The notes: generated by a model from the sequence alone, not told the origin. Positions 1 through 9,310 are shown, numbered from the stretch's first letter. The stretch: DNA of 64,000 nt from Janthinobacterium lividum (GCF_034424625.1 NZ_CP139976.1:5518001-5582000), one strand, 5' to 3'. A program made the numbers and translations.

Positions 1-2204
1 GTGGCATCGAGCTGCGCCTCCGACACGCCCTTGGCGGCCAGGGCGCCGCGCAGCTGCACGCGCAATTGCTCCAGCAGGCTGTCGATGGTGGGCGCCGCCT
101 TGCCCATGGTGTAGTCGAGCAGGTTGATGTCGAGATTCACCGTGCCCAGGCCCGTGACGGGAATGGCCAGCGGATAGCTGACGAGGGTGCCGATATCGCC
201 CATGCTGCCGGCGGCCGACTTCAGGTAACTGAAGAAGGAATCGGAGCTGACGCCGGCCGACACCAGGTCCACCATGACGGGCGTGCCGCCGCCGGCGGCG
301 TCGAAATCGTCGCTGACCGTGCCCGCAAAAAACGAGTGGATATCGCCCGTAATCGCCACCACGTTGCCGATGGCATTGTTTTTCAGGTGCGCCATCAAAT
401 TCTTGCGCTCGCTGTTGTAGCCATCCCACTGGTCGCAATTGAGCAGGAAGCGCGTGAAGAATGGCGCCAGCGCCGCCTGCTGGCCGGAAGCGGCGACAAA
501 GCTTGACGCGGCGCCCTTGGCCTGCACGTCGGGCTTGATCCAGCCGAAGGCGATCACTTGCGCGGCGGCGGCCGGCGAGCCGCTGTTGTAGGCGGCCACC
601 GTGATGCCGGCCTGGGCCGCGCTCAAGCCGGCGCCCACGGCGGCGGCGCCCTGCGCGCCTGCATTGGTTGCCGCGCCGGCAATCGCTATGGCCGCCGCTT
701 GCGCCACGGTCGCCGATGCGCCTGCCGTCGAAGCGGCCACGATGCCTGAGGCCAGCGGCACGCTGCCGCCCACCAGTGGCAGGGTGCTGGCGATGGCCTT
801 GCCCACGTTCACCATGGCGCTCAGGGCCAGCAAGGTGGCGATCGCATCCGTGCCATTCAAGCCCATGCGCAGCAATGACACTTCATTGCCCCACAGCTTC
901 CAGGTAGAGGTCGCTGCCTTCATCTTGCTTTTCCACCAGTCGCGCTGGGTCGTGCCCAGCATGCCGACGGCAGCCAGCGGGTCGGCGCCGGCCTTGGTGG
1001 CGGCGGCCATCTTCTGCCCTTCCACGCTGTCGAACAACGCTTGCGGCACCAGATAGCGGCTGCCGATGCTGCCCAGCGGCTTGCCCGTGGCGGGGTTGAT
1101 GGTCGATTCCGCGATCGCATGGTCGGCGCGGTACAGGCGCTCGTCCGTCATCACCAGCTGCATCAGTTTGCCGAACTGGAAATCGCGGTAGATCTGGATA
1201 TTCTGGAACGTTGTCGCGGCGGCATCGAACGTGACGTCGGCCGGCATGTATTCGAACCACGCCTGGTTGGCGCTGCGGCGGCGGGCCGGCTGGTGCAAAT
1301 CGCTGCCGTCGGCGGCCACGATGCCCTCGTAGGTGGACGCGTCCTGCCAGGCGTCGTCCGTGAATTCGTGATCATCCCAGATGGCGATGAAGGCAAAGCG
1401 CTCGTGCACGGCTTGCAGGCGCGCATCGGTGCGGTATTTCTTGTACAGGTAGCGGTAATCGGCCACCGTGGTGGCATATTTCGCGCCGGACGTGCCGCTT
1501 TTATACGTGCCGTCCGGCAGTTTCAGCTGGTCGTGGCGGCTTTCCACGGCGCCGCTCTGGAAGGCCTCGCCCACCGTTTCATAGATGTAGTCGCCCAGGT
1601 GGACGATGAAATCCAGGTTTTCATTGGCGGCGATGTGCGACAGCGCGCCCCAGTGGTTGATGCTCCAGTCCTGGCACGTCAGGTAGGCGAACTGCAGCTG
1701 CGGCACGTCGGCCGTGGCGGCGGGCGCCGTCTTGAAGCGGCCCACGTTCGAGCGCACGTCGCCGGCGATGAACTGGTAAAAATACACCTGGCCCGGCTGC
1801 AAGCCCGTCACCTTGTGGCGCAGGGTATTGTCGAAATCGGCTTTCAGCGGCAGCTTGGCATCGACGATGGGCGTGCCGGCCAGGGCCGTATTGCCGCCCA
1901 GGGCGGCCGTATTGTCGCTGGCGCTGACGATCAGGCGTACGGCAACCTCATCCTTGCCGGCCACGGCGGGCGCGACGGCATCGAAACTGGCGGGCACGAC
2001 GCGCGTCCACAGCATGGCGCTGTCGGCGCGCGGGTCGCCCGAGGCCACGCTTTGCGGGAATTTCCAGTCGCTGCCCGAGGCCAGCGGCACGCCAGGATCG
2101 CTGTAATCGGTGCTGCCGCAGGCGGCGAGGCCGGCGGTCGCCACGGAGACCGTGATAAAGCCGCCCAATTTCAGAAATTGCCGCCTATCCATTTGACTTG
2201 CCAT
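1..2204 (-). CDS. phoD: PhoD-family alkaline phosphatase/phosphodiesterase, 3' end outside window
   Basis: Phosphoesterase that releases phosphate from phosphomonoesters or diesters outside the cytoplasm. 734 residues are visible and the C-terminus runs off the left edge. The N-terminus has a twin-arginine motif (DRRQFLK, residues 6-12), a hydrophobic stretch and a possible lipobox (LAAC, 26-29), so Tat export as a lipoprotein is likely. Family metal-site motifs are visible: LTCQDW (175-180), HLGDYIYE (202-209), WDDHE (276-280) and GDIHSF (620-625). I chose the ATG at 2204, which has GAGGG about nine bases upstream; an in-frame ATG at 2192 (MDRRQ) is an alternative. Residues about 452-552 form an Ala/Gly-rich hydrophobic insertion not expected in the family core. 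Divergent from yebC. Confidence 0.9.
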   Translation of the reverse strand, partial: MASQMDRRQFLKLGGFITVSVATAGLAACGSTDYSDPGVPLASGSDWKFPQSVASGDPRADSAMLWTRVVPASFDAVAPAVAGKDEVAVRLIVSASDNTAALGGNTALAGTPIVDAKLPLKADFDNTLRHKVTGLQPGQVYFYQFIAGDVRSNVGRFKTAPAATADVPQLQFAYLTCQDWSINHWGALSHIAANENLDFIVHLGDYIYETVGEAFQSGAVESRHDQLKLPDGTYKSGTSGAKYATTVADYRYLYKKYRTDARLQAVHERFAFIAIWDDHEFTDDAWQDASTYEGIVAADGSDLHQPARRRSANQAWFEYMPADVTFDAAATTFQNIQIYRDFQFGKLMQLVMTDERLYRADHAIAESTINPATGKPLGSIGSRYLVPQALFDSVEGQKMAAATKAGADPLAAVGMLGTTQRDWWKSKMKAATSTWKLWGNEVSLLRMGLNGTDAIATLLALSAMVNVGKAIASTLPLVGGSVPLASGIVAASTAGASATVAQAAAIAIAGAATNAGAQGAAAVGAGLSAAQAGITVAAYNSGSPAAAAQVIAFGWIKPDVQAKGAASSFVAASGQQAALAPFFTRFLLNCDQWDGYNSERKNLMAHLKNNAIGNVVAITGDIHSFFAGTVSDDFDAAGGGTPVMVDLVSAGVSSDSFFSYLKSAAGSMGDIGTLVSYPLAIPVTGLGTVNLDINLLDYTMGKAAPTIDSLLEQLRVQLRGALAAKGVSEAQLDA

Positions 2205-2347
2205 GATGTCGCGCCCTCGATATGGTGAAAGCGCGTCACTTTAGCAACAGATTGTGTCATCCTGATGACGGGGCCATGCCGCTTCGCAGGGGGCCGATAT
2301 GCTAAAATGTCGGCCACAATTGAACACCCGTCTAAGGAAGATTCGAC

Positions 2348-3073
2348 ATGGCAGGACATAGCAAATGGGCCAACATCAAGCATAAAAAGGCTGCCACCGA
2401 TGCCAAGCGCGGCAAAATCTGGACGCGCCTGATCAAGGAAATCACGGTCGCGGCCCGCATGGGCGGCACCGACGCCATCACCAATCCGCGCCTGCGCCTG
2501 GCGGTCGACAAGGCGGCCGATGCGAACATGCCAAAAGACAACGTCCAGCGCGCGATCAACCGCGGCAGCGGCGGCGTCGACGGCGCCAACTACGAGGAAG
2601 TGCGCTACGAAGGCTACGGCGTGGGCGGCGCAGCCGTCATCGTCGAATGCATGACCGACAACAAGGTGCGCACGGTGGCAGAGGTGCGCAACGCCTTCAA
2701 CAAGAATGGCGGCAACATGGGCAATGAAGGCTCGGTTGCCTTCATGTTCCAGCACTGCGGCCAGTTGCTGTTCGCGCCGGGCACCGACGAAGACAAACTG
2801 ATGGAAGCGGCACTGGAAGCGGGCGCCGACGACGTCATCGCCGATGAAGAGGGCGGCTTCGAAGTGGTCACTCCCGTGCACGATTTCGCCACCGTCAAGG
2901 AAGCGCTGGAAGCGGCCGGCTTCAAGGCCGAAGTGGCCGAAGTCATCATGAAGCCGGCGACGGAAACCGTCTACGCGGGCGACGACGCCATCAAGATGCA
3001 AAAGCTGATCGATGCGCTGGAACTGCTGGACGATGTCCAGGAAGTGTTTACGAACGCCCTGATCGAGAACTAA
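2348..3073 (+). CDS. yebC: YebC/PmpR family regulatory or translation-associated protein
   Basis: 241 residues, the usual family length, opening with the near-invariant [14 protein letters not shown]. Members bind DNA as transcriptional regulators in some species and have been linked to relief of ribosome stalling at proline-rich stretches; both roles are family knowledge. The body carries the expected acidic pattern (EGGFEVVTP and a [16 protein letters not shown] end). AAGGAAG about eight bases before the ATG is a good ribosome binding site. An extended -10-like TGCTAAAAT lies at 2300-2308 without a convincing -35. purD follows 58 bases later on the same strand. Confidence 0.95.
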   Translation: MAGHSKWANIKHKKAATDAKRGKIWTRLIKEITVAARMGGTDAITNPRLRLAVDKAADANMPKDNVQRAINRGSGGVDGANYEEVRYEGYGVGGAAVIVECMTDNKVRTVAEVRNAFNKNGGNMGNEGSVAFMFQHCGQLLFAPGTDEDKLMEAALEAGADDVIADEEGGFEVVTPVHDFATVKEALEAAGFKAEVAEVIMKPATETVYAGDDAIKMQKLIDALELLDDVQEVFTNALIEN

Positions 3074-3131
3074 GCAACAACATCAAGGGCGGCACCGCCG
3101 CCCTGCAACCCACATTGAACGAACGGTACCT

Positions 3132-4400
3132 ATGAAAATTCTGGTAGTCGGCTCTGGCGGCCGCGAACACGCCCTGGCCTGGAAACTGGCCCAGTCCGAA
3201 CGCATACAGATGGTGTATGTTGCGCCGGGCAATGGCGGCACCGCGCGCGATGCGCGCCTGGTCAATCTCGACATCAGCGACCCGCAATTGCTGGCCGATT
3301 TCGTTCAACAGGAACACATCGGCCTCACGGTCGTCGGTCCGGAAGTGCCGCTGGCGGCGGGCATCGTCAACCTGTTCCGCTCGCGCGGCCTGAAAATCTT
3401 CGGCCCGACGAAAGAAGCGGCGCAGCTGGAATCGTCGAAGGACTTCGCCAAGGCCTTCATGCAGCGCCACGGCATCCCGACAGCCGCCTACCAGACGTTT
3501 TCCGACGTCGCTCCCGCGCACGCCTACATCGACGCCATGGGCGCACCCATCGTCATCAAGGCCGACGGCCTGGCCGCCGGCAAGGGCGTCGTCGTCGCCA
3601 TGACCCTGGAAGAAGCACACCAGGCGGTCGACATGATGCTGGCCGATAACCAGTTCGGCGACGCCGGCGCGCGCATCGTCATCGAGGAATTCCTCGCCGG
3701 CGAAGAAGCGAGCTTCATCGTCATGTGCGACGGCAAGAACATCCTGCCGCTGGCCACCAGCCAGGACCATAAGCGCCTGAAGGACCACGACCAGGGCCCG
3801 AACACGGGCGGCATGGGCGCGTATTCGCCGGCGCCTATCGTCACGCCGGCCATGCATGCGCGCGTCATGCGCGAAATCATCGTGCCGACCATCCAGGGCA
3901 TGGCCAAGGATGGCATCACGTTCACGGGCTTCCTGTACGCGGGCCTGATGATCGACGACAAGGGCACGCCGAAGACGCTGGAATTCAACTGCCGCATGGG
4001 CGACCCGGAAACGCAGCCGATCATGGCGCGCCTGAAAACCGACCTGGTCACCGTCATGGAGCACGCCGTCAACGGCACGCTCGACGCCGTGGAACTGGAA
4101 TGGGACCGCCGCACGGCCGTCGGCGTCGTCATGGCTGCCGCCGGCTACCCGGACGATCCTGTCAAAGGCACGTCCATCGGCGACATCCCGGCCGAAACCG
4201 TCGATTCCGTCACCTTCCATGCGGGCACCCGCATCGAAGGCGAACGCCTGGTCACCAACGGCGGCCGCGTGCTGTGCGTGGTGGGCCTGGGCGACAGCAT
4301 CAAGATGGCGCAGAAGCAGGCGTATGAAACCGTGGAAAAGATCCATTTCGACGGCGCCCAGTACCGCCGCGACATCGGCTGGCGCGGTCTGAAGCATTGA
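3132..4400 (+). CDS. purD: Phosphoribosylamine-glycine ligase (GAR synthetase)
   Basis: Second step of purine biosynthesis: ATP-dependent joining of glycine to 5-phosphoribosylamine, in the cytoplasm. 422 residues, the usual length. The N-terminal dinucleotide-like loop VVGSGGREHALAWKL (residues 5-19) and PGNGGTA are diagnostic, followed by an ATP-grasp domain with KADGLAAGKGVVVA, EEFLAGEEAS, DHKRLKDHDQGPNTGGMGAYSP and EFNCRMGDPETQ. It lies 58 bases after yebC and is followed by a strong hairpin terminator, so it probably ends that transcript. Confidence 0.97.
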   Translation: MKILVVGSGGREHALAWKLAQSERIQMVYVAPGNGGTARDARLVNLDISDPQLLADFVQQEHIGLTVVGPEVPLAAGIVNLFRSRGLKIFGPTKEAAQLESSKDFAKAFMQRHGIPTAAYQTFSDVAPAHAYIDAMGAPIVIKADGLAAGKGVVVAMTLEEAHQAVDMMLADNQFGDAGARIVIEEFLAGEEASFIVMCDGKNILPLATSQDHKRLKDHDQGPNTGGMGAYSPAPIVTPAMHARVMREIIVPTIQGMAKDGITFTGFLYAGLMIDDKGTPKTLEFNCRMGDPETQPIMARLKTDLVTVMEHAVNGTLDAVELEWDRRTAVGVVMAAAGYPDDPVKGTSIGDIPAETVDSVTFHAGTRIEGERLVTNGGRVLCVVGLGDSIKMAQKQAYETVEKIHFDGAQYRRDIGWRGLKH

Positions 4401-4422
4401 TCGCCCCATAACGATCACACGG

Positions 4423-4459
4423 CGGGCCGGCGCGGAATGCATCCGCCCCGGCCCGTTTT
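4423..4459 (+). terminator. Rho-independent terminator after purD
   Basis: Outer stem CGGGCCGG (4423-4430) pairs with CCGGCCCG (4448-4455). An inner stem GCGGA (4432-4436) pairs with TCCGC (4442-4446) around a five-base loop. Four T residues follow directly, with a second T-run shortly after. It lies 22 bases past the purD stop. Confidence 0.85.
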
Positions 4460-4486
4460 CATTTTGATCGCCCCACATTCCTCGCC

Positions 4487-5233
4487 ATGACCATTCCACC
4501 CGGCCTTGCCGCACCACACCGCGATGCCCCGGTGAGCCCCCTGGCATGGCTGACGCTTGCCTTGCTGCTCGTTGCCGGCCTGGCCTGGTACTGGTTCAGC
4601 AGCTATGCCGTACCACGCTGTGATACCAGACAAACCGTGGCCGCGGTCACGGATGGCAAATTCAGCCTGCACGCTATCAAGCAGGCCGGCTATGCCTGGT
4701 CGCAAAAAACCCGTGGCTGCCTGGCTACCGTCATCCAGGACAGCAAGCCGATGCAATACGCCTGGACCATTTCGCGCGTGGAAGGCCGCCGCAAAAGCCG
4801 GCTGGAGTATGACCATGCGCATCCGGGCATCGTGCAAGCGCGCTTTGCCGACATCGCCTGGCATGGCGGCTTTGCGCAGCAGGGCCAGCCCATCGGGCGC
4901 GATGTGCTGAAGAATGCGATGCTGGCCGGCATGGATGCACTGCGCGGCAAGCCGCTCTACCATGTCAATCTCAACGCGGTGGTGTCGCCGCAGCACTACC
5001 GTGAAATCGGCGATATTGAAGCGCTGGGACCATGCAAGGAAGTATTGCCCGGCGTAGTTTCCTGCCGCCTGCTGCTGGCCCGCAACGACCTTGCGCCCGC
5101 TGCCGCAACAAAGGTGCTGGCAGTGTCGGTACTGCAACAAGGCGACTTTACTTTCCAGCGCAGCGAGGATGGCAAGAACTGGTCGGTAACACCGCGGTTC
5201 AGGACAGAACTGGAGCAGGCGCAACTTCAATAG
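4487..5233 (+). CDS. Unrecognised single-pass membrane protein
   Basis: 248 residues that I do not recognise. Residues about 16-38 form one hydrophobic helix (SPLAWLTLALLLVAGLAWYW), leaving a short cytoplasmic N-terminus and a roughly 205-residue soluble domain, probably periplasmic. Four cysteines (in PRCD, RGCLA, GPCKE and SCRLL) could form disulfides. The C-terminus contains GKNWSVTPRF, a segment closely repeated in the short reading frame just downstream. It is the first gene of a cluster of membrane-anchored proteins (4487-6906) after the purD terminator. The start has no clear ribosome binding site and could shift slightly. Confidence 0.7.
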   Translation: MTIPPGLAAPHRDAPVSPLAWLTLALLLVAGLAWYWFSSYAVPRCDTRQTVAAVTDGKFSLHAIKQAGYAWSQKTRGCLATVIQDSKPMQYAWTISRVEGRRKSRLEYDHAHPGIVQARFADIAWHGGFAQQGQPIGRDVLKNAMLAGMDALRGKPLYHVNLNAVVSPQHYREIGDIEALGPCKEVLPGVVSCRLLLARNDLAPAAATKVLAVSVLQQGDFTFQRSEDGKNWSVTPRFRTELEQAQLQ

Positions 5234-5298
5234 TGCGCTGGAGAAACGAGATTACATTGTAAAATTTACCATCTTGATTCTTCACAAACCCACTCCCG

Positions 5299-5454
5299 AT
5301 GACAAGCAATCCACCTGTGCCCACGCATACTTCCGTCGAGGCGCTGCATGTGCTGAAGCTGCTCACGCGCCGCCAGCGCGACGCGGCCGGCAATGGCTGG
5401 TCGGTGACGCCGCAATTTGCCGGCGAACCGCGCCTGGCCAAAGTAAAAGAGTAA
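5299..5454 (+). pseudogene. Short 51-residue frame resembling the C-terminus of the upstream gene
   Basis: An ATG-initiated frame of 51 residues ending four bases before the next gene. Its second half, QRDAAGNGWSVTPQF, aligns with QRSEDGKNWSVTPRF at the end of the 4487-5233 product. Over the 30 bases coding for the WSVTP block, 22 are identical. This looks like the 3' remnant of a duplicated copy, possibly still translated as a leader-like peptide because it lies so close to the next start. The hydrophobic anchor and most of the domain are missing. Call made by eye only. Confidence 0.45.
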
Positions 5455-5458
5455 GTCC

Positions 5459-6106
5459 ATGCAGATCGAACCGCCCCACGCATCGCTGGACCAGCTGCAC
5501 CAGCTTGGCCTGATCACCGCGCAGGAACTGGACGAGGCCAACTCGGAACGCGATGTCGCCGCCCATGAGCGCCTGCACCCGCCCGAGGATCCCGTCGACA
5601 TGCCGGAACTGGCGCAGGACGCCGATCTGGCCAGCACCCTGGGCTGGCTGCTGCTGACCGATCTGCTGCCCAAGAATGACTTCGACAAGCGCGTGGCCAA
5701 ACTGCCACCCCGGCAACAGGCACTGGCAGCAGAGGGAGTGCGGCACTACAACCGCCGCGAGGTCAACGCCTTGTACGAGCTCGATTTGCTGAACCAGTTC
5801 CAGCGCGATGCGGCACACGCGGCGGCGCCAGCCGACCGCATGTTTTATACGCCCTGGATCGCCATGCGCTGGCTGGTGGTAAACAACATCCTGCCGACGG
5901 CGCAGTTCGAAGCGCTGGAAGTGCACGTGCGTGAACATGGCAGCGAACTGGCGCGCGACATCATGGAAGCGTCCAGGCTGCGCCATGGTCACGACCGCAT
6001 CCCGTACAAGCGCCCACCGGCCTGGAAAGGCGCGCTGATCGTGCTGGGGCTGATCCTGGTCATGTCCGTCGTGTACGGCGTGCTTACCGGAAGCCTGCAG
6101 CCATGA
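5459..6106 (+). CDS. C-terminally anchored protein with SHOCT-like repeats (paralogue of next gene)
   Basis: 215 residues with no family I can name. One hydrophobic helix near the C-terminus (about 189-208) suggests a tail-anchored protein with its body in the cytoplasm. The body appears to be built from four short units of the style L-x4-L-(I/L)-(T/P)-x3-(F/L) near residues 10-26 (LHQLGLITAQELDEA), 63-79 (LLLTDLLPKNDF), 105-120 (LYELDLLNQFQRDA) and 137-153 (LVVNNILPTAQF). They resemble SHOCT-type motifs. The start is four bases after the preceding short frame, and the stop overlaps the next start in ATGA, so the pair is translationally coupled. Confidence 0.75.
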   Translation: MQIEPPHASLDQLHQLGLITAQELDEANSERDVAAHERLHPPEDPVDMPELAQDADLASTLGWLLLTDLLPKNDFDKRVAKLPPRQQALAAEGVRHYNRREVNALYELDLLNQFQRDAAHAAAPADRMFYTPWIAMRWLVVNNILPTAQFEALEVHVREHGSELARDIMEASRLRHGHDRIPYKRPPAWKGALIVLGLILVMSVVYGVLTGSLQP

Positions 6107-6906
6107 GCACCGATCCACGCCTGCTGCCGCTGGCAGAACTGCTGCGCCTCGGCCTGATCACCAGCGACGAATACGACGATACGCTGGCCGAACTGGAGAT
6201 CATCGACCTGCAGCGCGCGCACAATGCCGCCGAAGACATTGATGTGCCGGAGCTGGCGATGAATGCCGACCAGATCGGGACGCTGGCCTGGCTGCTGAGC
6301 GCCGAGCTCGTGCCCGAGGACCGTTTTTTCAAGATGCTGCGCAAGCTGCCCGCCGATGAACCACGCCGGCACCTGGCCAGCGCCGCGCTGCAGCAGGTGA
6401 ACCGGCAGGCGGTCGACGCGCTGTACCAGCAGAACCTGATCAACCCGTGGCAGCGCGACGCCGCCCACGACAGCCTGCCAGCCGGTCACCTGGCCGCCAC
6501 GCCCGTCGCGGCCTTGCGGCATATGCTGAAACAGGGCACGCTATCGCCGCTGCAATACCAGGAGCTGCAAGCGCGCACGCGCACGCACGGCTCGCCACTG
6601 GCGCGCGTGATCGTCGATGCTGCCGGCAAACCGCCGGTTCAGTATGGCCGGCGCGCCGCGCGCCCGTTCAACGTCCTGATGATAGTGCTGATGCTGCTAA
6701 TGCTGATGCTCGTGGCGATTGTGGGGCCGTTGTGGTTCAAGCGCGAGCAGCCAACGCCTGCGGCACCGCTGGCGCAGCCGGCCGACACGGTGGAACGCGA
6801 CGACCGGCAGCAGCGTGCCGCGCAAGCACTCGATGCCGCCCGCCAGCCGGGCCATGAGAGCGTGCAATACGATGTCCATGTGGTGCAGGACAAGCCGCCT
6901 CGGTAA
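6103..6906 (+). CDS. C-terminally anchored protein with SHOCT-like repeats (second paralogue)
   Basis: 267 residues, clearly paralogous to the gene before it: LLRLGLITSDEYDDT, VPELAMNADQIGTLAWLLSAELVPEDRF, NLINPWQRDAAH and TLSPLQYQELQ all match at the same spacing. A hydrophobic helix occupies about 189-211, followed here by a 55-residue hydrophilic tail rich in Pro, Ala and Gln that the paralogue lacks. The ATGA overlap with the upstream gene implies coupled expression and perhaps a heteromeric complex. Function unknown. Confidence 0.75.
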   Translation: MSTDPRLLPLAELLRLGLITSDEYDDTLAELEIIDLQRAHNAAEDIDVPELAMNADQIGTLAWLLSAELVPEDRFFKMLRKLPADEPRRHLASAALQQVNRQAVDALYQQNLINPWQRDAAHDSLPAGHLAATPVAALRHMLKQGTLSPLQYQELQARTRTHGSPLARVIVDAAGKPPVQYGRRAARPFNVLMIVLMLLMLMLVAIVGPLWFKREQPTPAAPLAQPADTVERDDRQQRAAQALDAARQPGHESVQYDVHVVQDKPPR

Positions 6907-7007
6907 AGCAGGGTCGGCAACAGCAGCGCCGGTTTTGCTATCACAAAAATCCGTAACAGGGTACAATCCGTCCTTACTTTTTTATTTCGGCCTCGTCGGC
7001 CCACGCG

Positions 7008-7922
7008 ATGTCGTCAACTCCCTCTCCTTCGGCCGTCAAGGCCTATTTGCTCGATTTGCAAAGCCGTATCGTGCAGGCACTCGAAGCGCAGGACGGCAAG
7101 CCCTTCCTGACCGATGCCTGGCAGCGCCCCGAGGGCGGCGGCGGCATTTCGCGGCTGATCGAGGAAGGCAATGTATTCGAGCGGGGCGGCGTGAACTTTT
7201 CGCACGTTACCGGCGCCGCATTGCCGCCATCGGCAGCGGCCGCGCGCCCTGAACTGGGCGGCAAGGCGTGGGAAGCGATGGGCGTGTCGCTGGTGCTGCA
7301 TCCGCGTAATCCGTATGCGCCGACGGTGCACATGAATGTGCGGTTTTTCAGCACCGTCAATGCCGATGGCGAACCCGTATGGTGGTTCGGCGGCGGCATG
7401 GACCTGACGCCGTATTATGGCGACGCGGGCGACGTGAAGCACTTCCACCAGGTGTGCCATGATGCGCTGGCGCCGTTTGGCGACGAACTGCATCCGAAGT
7501 TCAAGCAGTGGTGCGACGATTATTTCTACCTGAAGCACCGGCGCGAAGCGCGTGGCGCCGGTGGCATCTTCTTCGACGATTTCAATGCCCTGGGCTTTGA
7601 CGACAGCTTTGCGATGATGCGCAGCGCCGGCGACGCTTTCGTCAAGGCCTATGTGCCGATCCTGGCGCGCCGCAAGGACACGCCCTACGGCGAACGCGAA
7701 CGCGATTTCCAGTGCTACCGGCGCGGACGCTATGTCGAGTTCAACCTGGTGTTCGACCGCGGCACCCTGTTCGGCCTGCAGTCGGGCGGACGCACCGAGG
7801 CGATCCTGATGTCGATGCCGCCCGTGGTCAAGTGGCGCTACGACTGGCACCCGGAAGCGGGCAGTCCCGAAGCGGCGTTGTATACTGACTTCCTCGTGCA
7901 TCGCGACTGGCTGCAGGCGTGA
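7008..7922 (+). CDS. hemF: Oxygen-dependent coproporphyrinogen III oxidase
   Basis: Aerobic oxidative decarboxylation of coproporphyrinogen III to protoporphyrinogen IX in haem synthesis. 304 residues, standard length. Diagnostic segments include [63 protein letters not shown] and [22 protein letters not shown] -10-like TACAAT lies at 6962-6967. The stop overlaps the nadD start, so the two are coupled. Confidence 0.97.
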   Translation: MSSTPSPSAVKAYLLDLQSRIVQALEAQDGKPFLTDAWQRPEGGGGISRLIEEGNVFERGGVNFSHVTGAALPPSAAAARPELGGKAWEAMGVSLVLHPRNPYAPTVHMNVRFFSTVNADGEPVWWFGGGMDLTPYYGDAGDVKHFHQVCHDALAPFGDELHPKFKQWCDDYFYLKHRREARGAGGIFFDDFNALGFDDSFAMMRSAGDAFVKAYVPILARRKDTPYGERERDFQCYRRGRYVEFNLVFDRGTLFGLQSGGRTEAILMSMPPVVKWRYDWHPEAGSPEAALYTDFLVHRDWLQA

Positions 7923-8614
7923 CCGGAGTTAGCACGACGCATGGCATCGCCGGCAATACCCCATGCGTGGCGCTGCTGGGCGGCAGCTACGATCCGGTGC
8001 ATATGGGCCATGTCGCGCTGGGCACGCATTTTTCCAGCCTGCTGCACGCCGATGAACTGCGCGTGATTCCGGCCGGCGCGCCCTGGCAAAAGGGCAACCT
8101 GGGCGCCACCGGCCAACAGCGCGCCGAGATGGCCGGCCTGGCGTTTGCCGGCCTGCCCGTGCCGGTCGTGATCGACCGCCAGGAAATCGAGCGCAGCGAA
8201 CATGGCCAGGCCAGCTACACCATCGATACCTTGCGCCAGGTACGCGCCGAGCTGGGAGCGCGCGCATCCATCGTTTTCCTGATGGGCGCCGACCAGCTGC
8301 AGCGGCTCGCGACATGGCGCGAATGGCAGCAATTATTTGAATACGCGCATATCTGCGTCGCGGCCCGCCCCGGCTTCGCGCTGAATGACACCGCAGTGCC
8401 ACAAGTGGTCGCCGAAGAATTTTCGCGCCGCCTGGGGTCACTGGAAAGCATCCGCAACACGCCGCACGGTCTGACTTATCTGGCACAGGACTTCGCGGTG
8501 GATATCTCCGCCACCGAAATACGTGCGGCATTACAACGGGGGAATCGGGCAAACTCGCTTGTTTCCCCGCTAGTGCTAGACTATATTGAACAACATAATT
8601 TATACAAAAGCTAA
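7919..8614 (+). CDS. nadD: Nicotinate-nucleotide adenylyltransferase
   Basis: Transfers AMP to nicotinate mononucleotide in NAD synthesis. 231 residues from a GTG start that overlaps the hemF stop (GTGA). The nucleotidyltransferase signature appears as [11 protein letters not shown] (Ser-Tyr where GGTFDPVHxGH is usual), and the C-terminal DISATEIR matches the ISxTxIR motif. The next in-frame GTG would leave no residues ahead of the first strand, supporting the upstream start. rsfS begins at the next base. Confidence 0.95.
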   Translation: MTGVSTTHGIAGNTPCVALLGGSYDPVHMGHVALGTHFSSLLHADELRVIPAGAPWQKGNLGATGQQRAEMAGLAFAGLPVPVVIDRQEIERSEHGQASYTIDTLRQVRAELGARASIVFLMGADQLQRLATWREWQQLFEYAHICVAARPGFALNDTAVPQVVAEEFSRRLGSLESIRNTPHGLTYLAQDFAVDISATEIRAALQRGNRANSLVSPLVLDYIEQHNLYKS

Positions 8615-9304
8615 ATGGACATCAAAAAACTGCAAACCCTCGTCGTTGACGCCCTTGAAGACGTCAAAGGCCAAGACATCGCCGTCTTCGAAACGAGTCA
8701 CCTGACCAGCCTGTTCGACCGCATCGCGATCGTTTCCGGTACCTCGAACCGTCAAACCAAGGCGCTGGCCGCCTCGGTGCGCAACAAGGTCAAGGACGCC
8801 GGCGGCGACATCATCGGCATGGAAGGCGAGGAAACGGGTGAATGGGTGCTGGTCGATCTGGGCGACATGATCGTCCACATCATGCAAGCGCCTATCCGCG
8901 CCTACTACCGCCTGGAAGAAATCTGGGGCGACACGCCGGTCAAGCTGGGTGCCGCCAAGCGCGCGCCGAAAAAAGCGGCCGGCGACGAGCCGAAAAAGGT
9001 CAGCGGCCATCTGGCAGCGAGCAAGGCCAATGTGGAAGCTTCGCCCGTGATCGAGAAAAAGACACCGGCCAAGAAAGCCACGGCCGCCACCGCCGCCAAG
9101 AAAGCCCCGGCGAAAAAAGCCACCGCTTCCAAAGCTGTCGGCAAGACCGTGAAAGTCGCGCCAACCAAGACCGAAGCGGCTGCCGTGAAAGCCTTGAAAG
9201 CGCTGCCAGAGAAAAAAGTGCGCGCCCCACGCGCGGCCAAGCCGGCAGCCGATGCTGCACCGGCAAAAACCGTGATCAAGCGTATCAAAAAAGTCGAAGC
9301 GTAA
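8615..9304 (+). CDS. rsfS: Ribosomal silencing factor RsfS with long basic C-terminal tail
   Basis: RsfS binds ribosomal protein L14 (uL14) and blocks subunit joining when nutrients are low. The core (residues 1 to about 112) is typical: ALEDVKGQDIAVFE, DRIAIVSGTSNRQTKALA, GEWVLVDLGDMIVHIM and YYRLEEIWGD. It is followed by about 115 residues dominated by Lys, Ala, Pro and Thr with repeated KKAPAKKAT-like units, resembling histone H1-like tails. Most RsfS proteins stop near residue 110-120. The gene abuts nadD and precedes rlmH by six bases, the usual betaproteobacterial order. Confidence 0.95.
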   Translation: MDIKKLQTLVVDALEDVKGQDIAVFETSHLTSLFDRIAIVSGTSNRQTKALAASVRNKVKDAGGDIIGMEGEETGEWVLVDLGDMIVHIMQAPIRAYYRLEEIWGDTPVKLGAAKRAPKKAAGDEPKKVSGHLAASKANVEASPVIEKKTPAKKATAATAAKKAPAKKATASKAVGKTVKVAPTKTEAAAVKALKALPEKKVRAPRAAKPAADAAPAKTVIKRIKKVEA

Positions 9305-9310
9305 GCCTCG

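Noticed and set aside
1041..2228. Long plus-strand frame opposite the PhoD gene
   Set aside because: Shadow of high-GC coding DNA; rich in His, Gly and Ala repeats with no motif, while the other strand encodes clear PhoD motifs.
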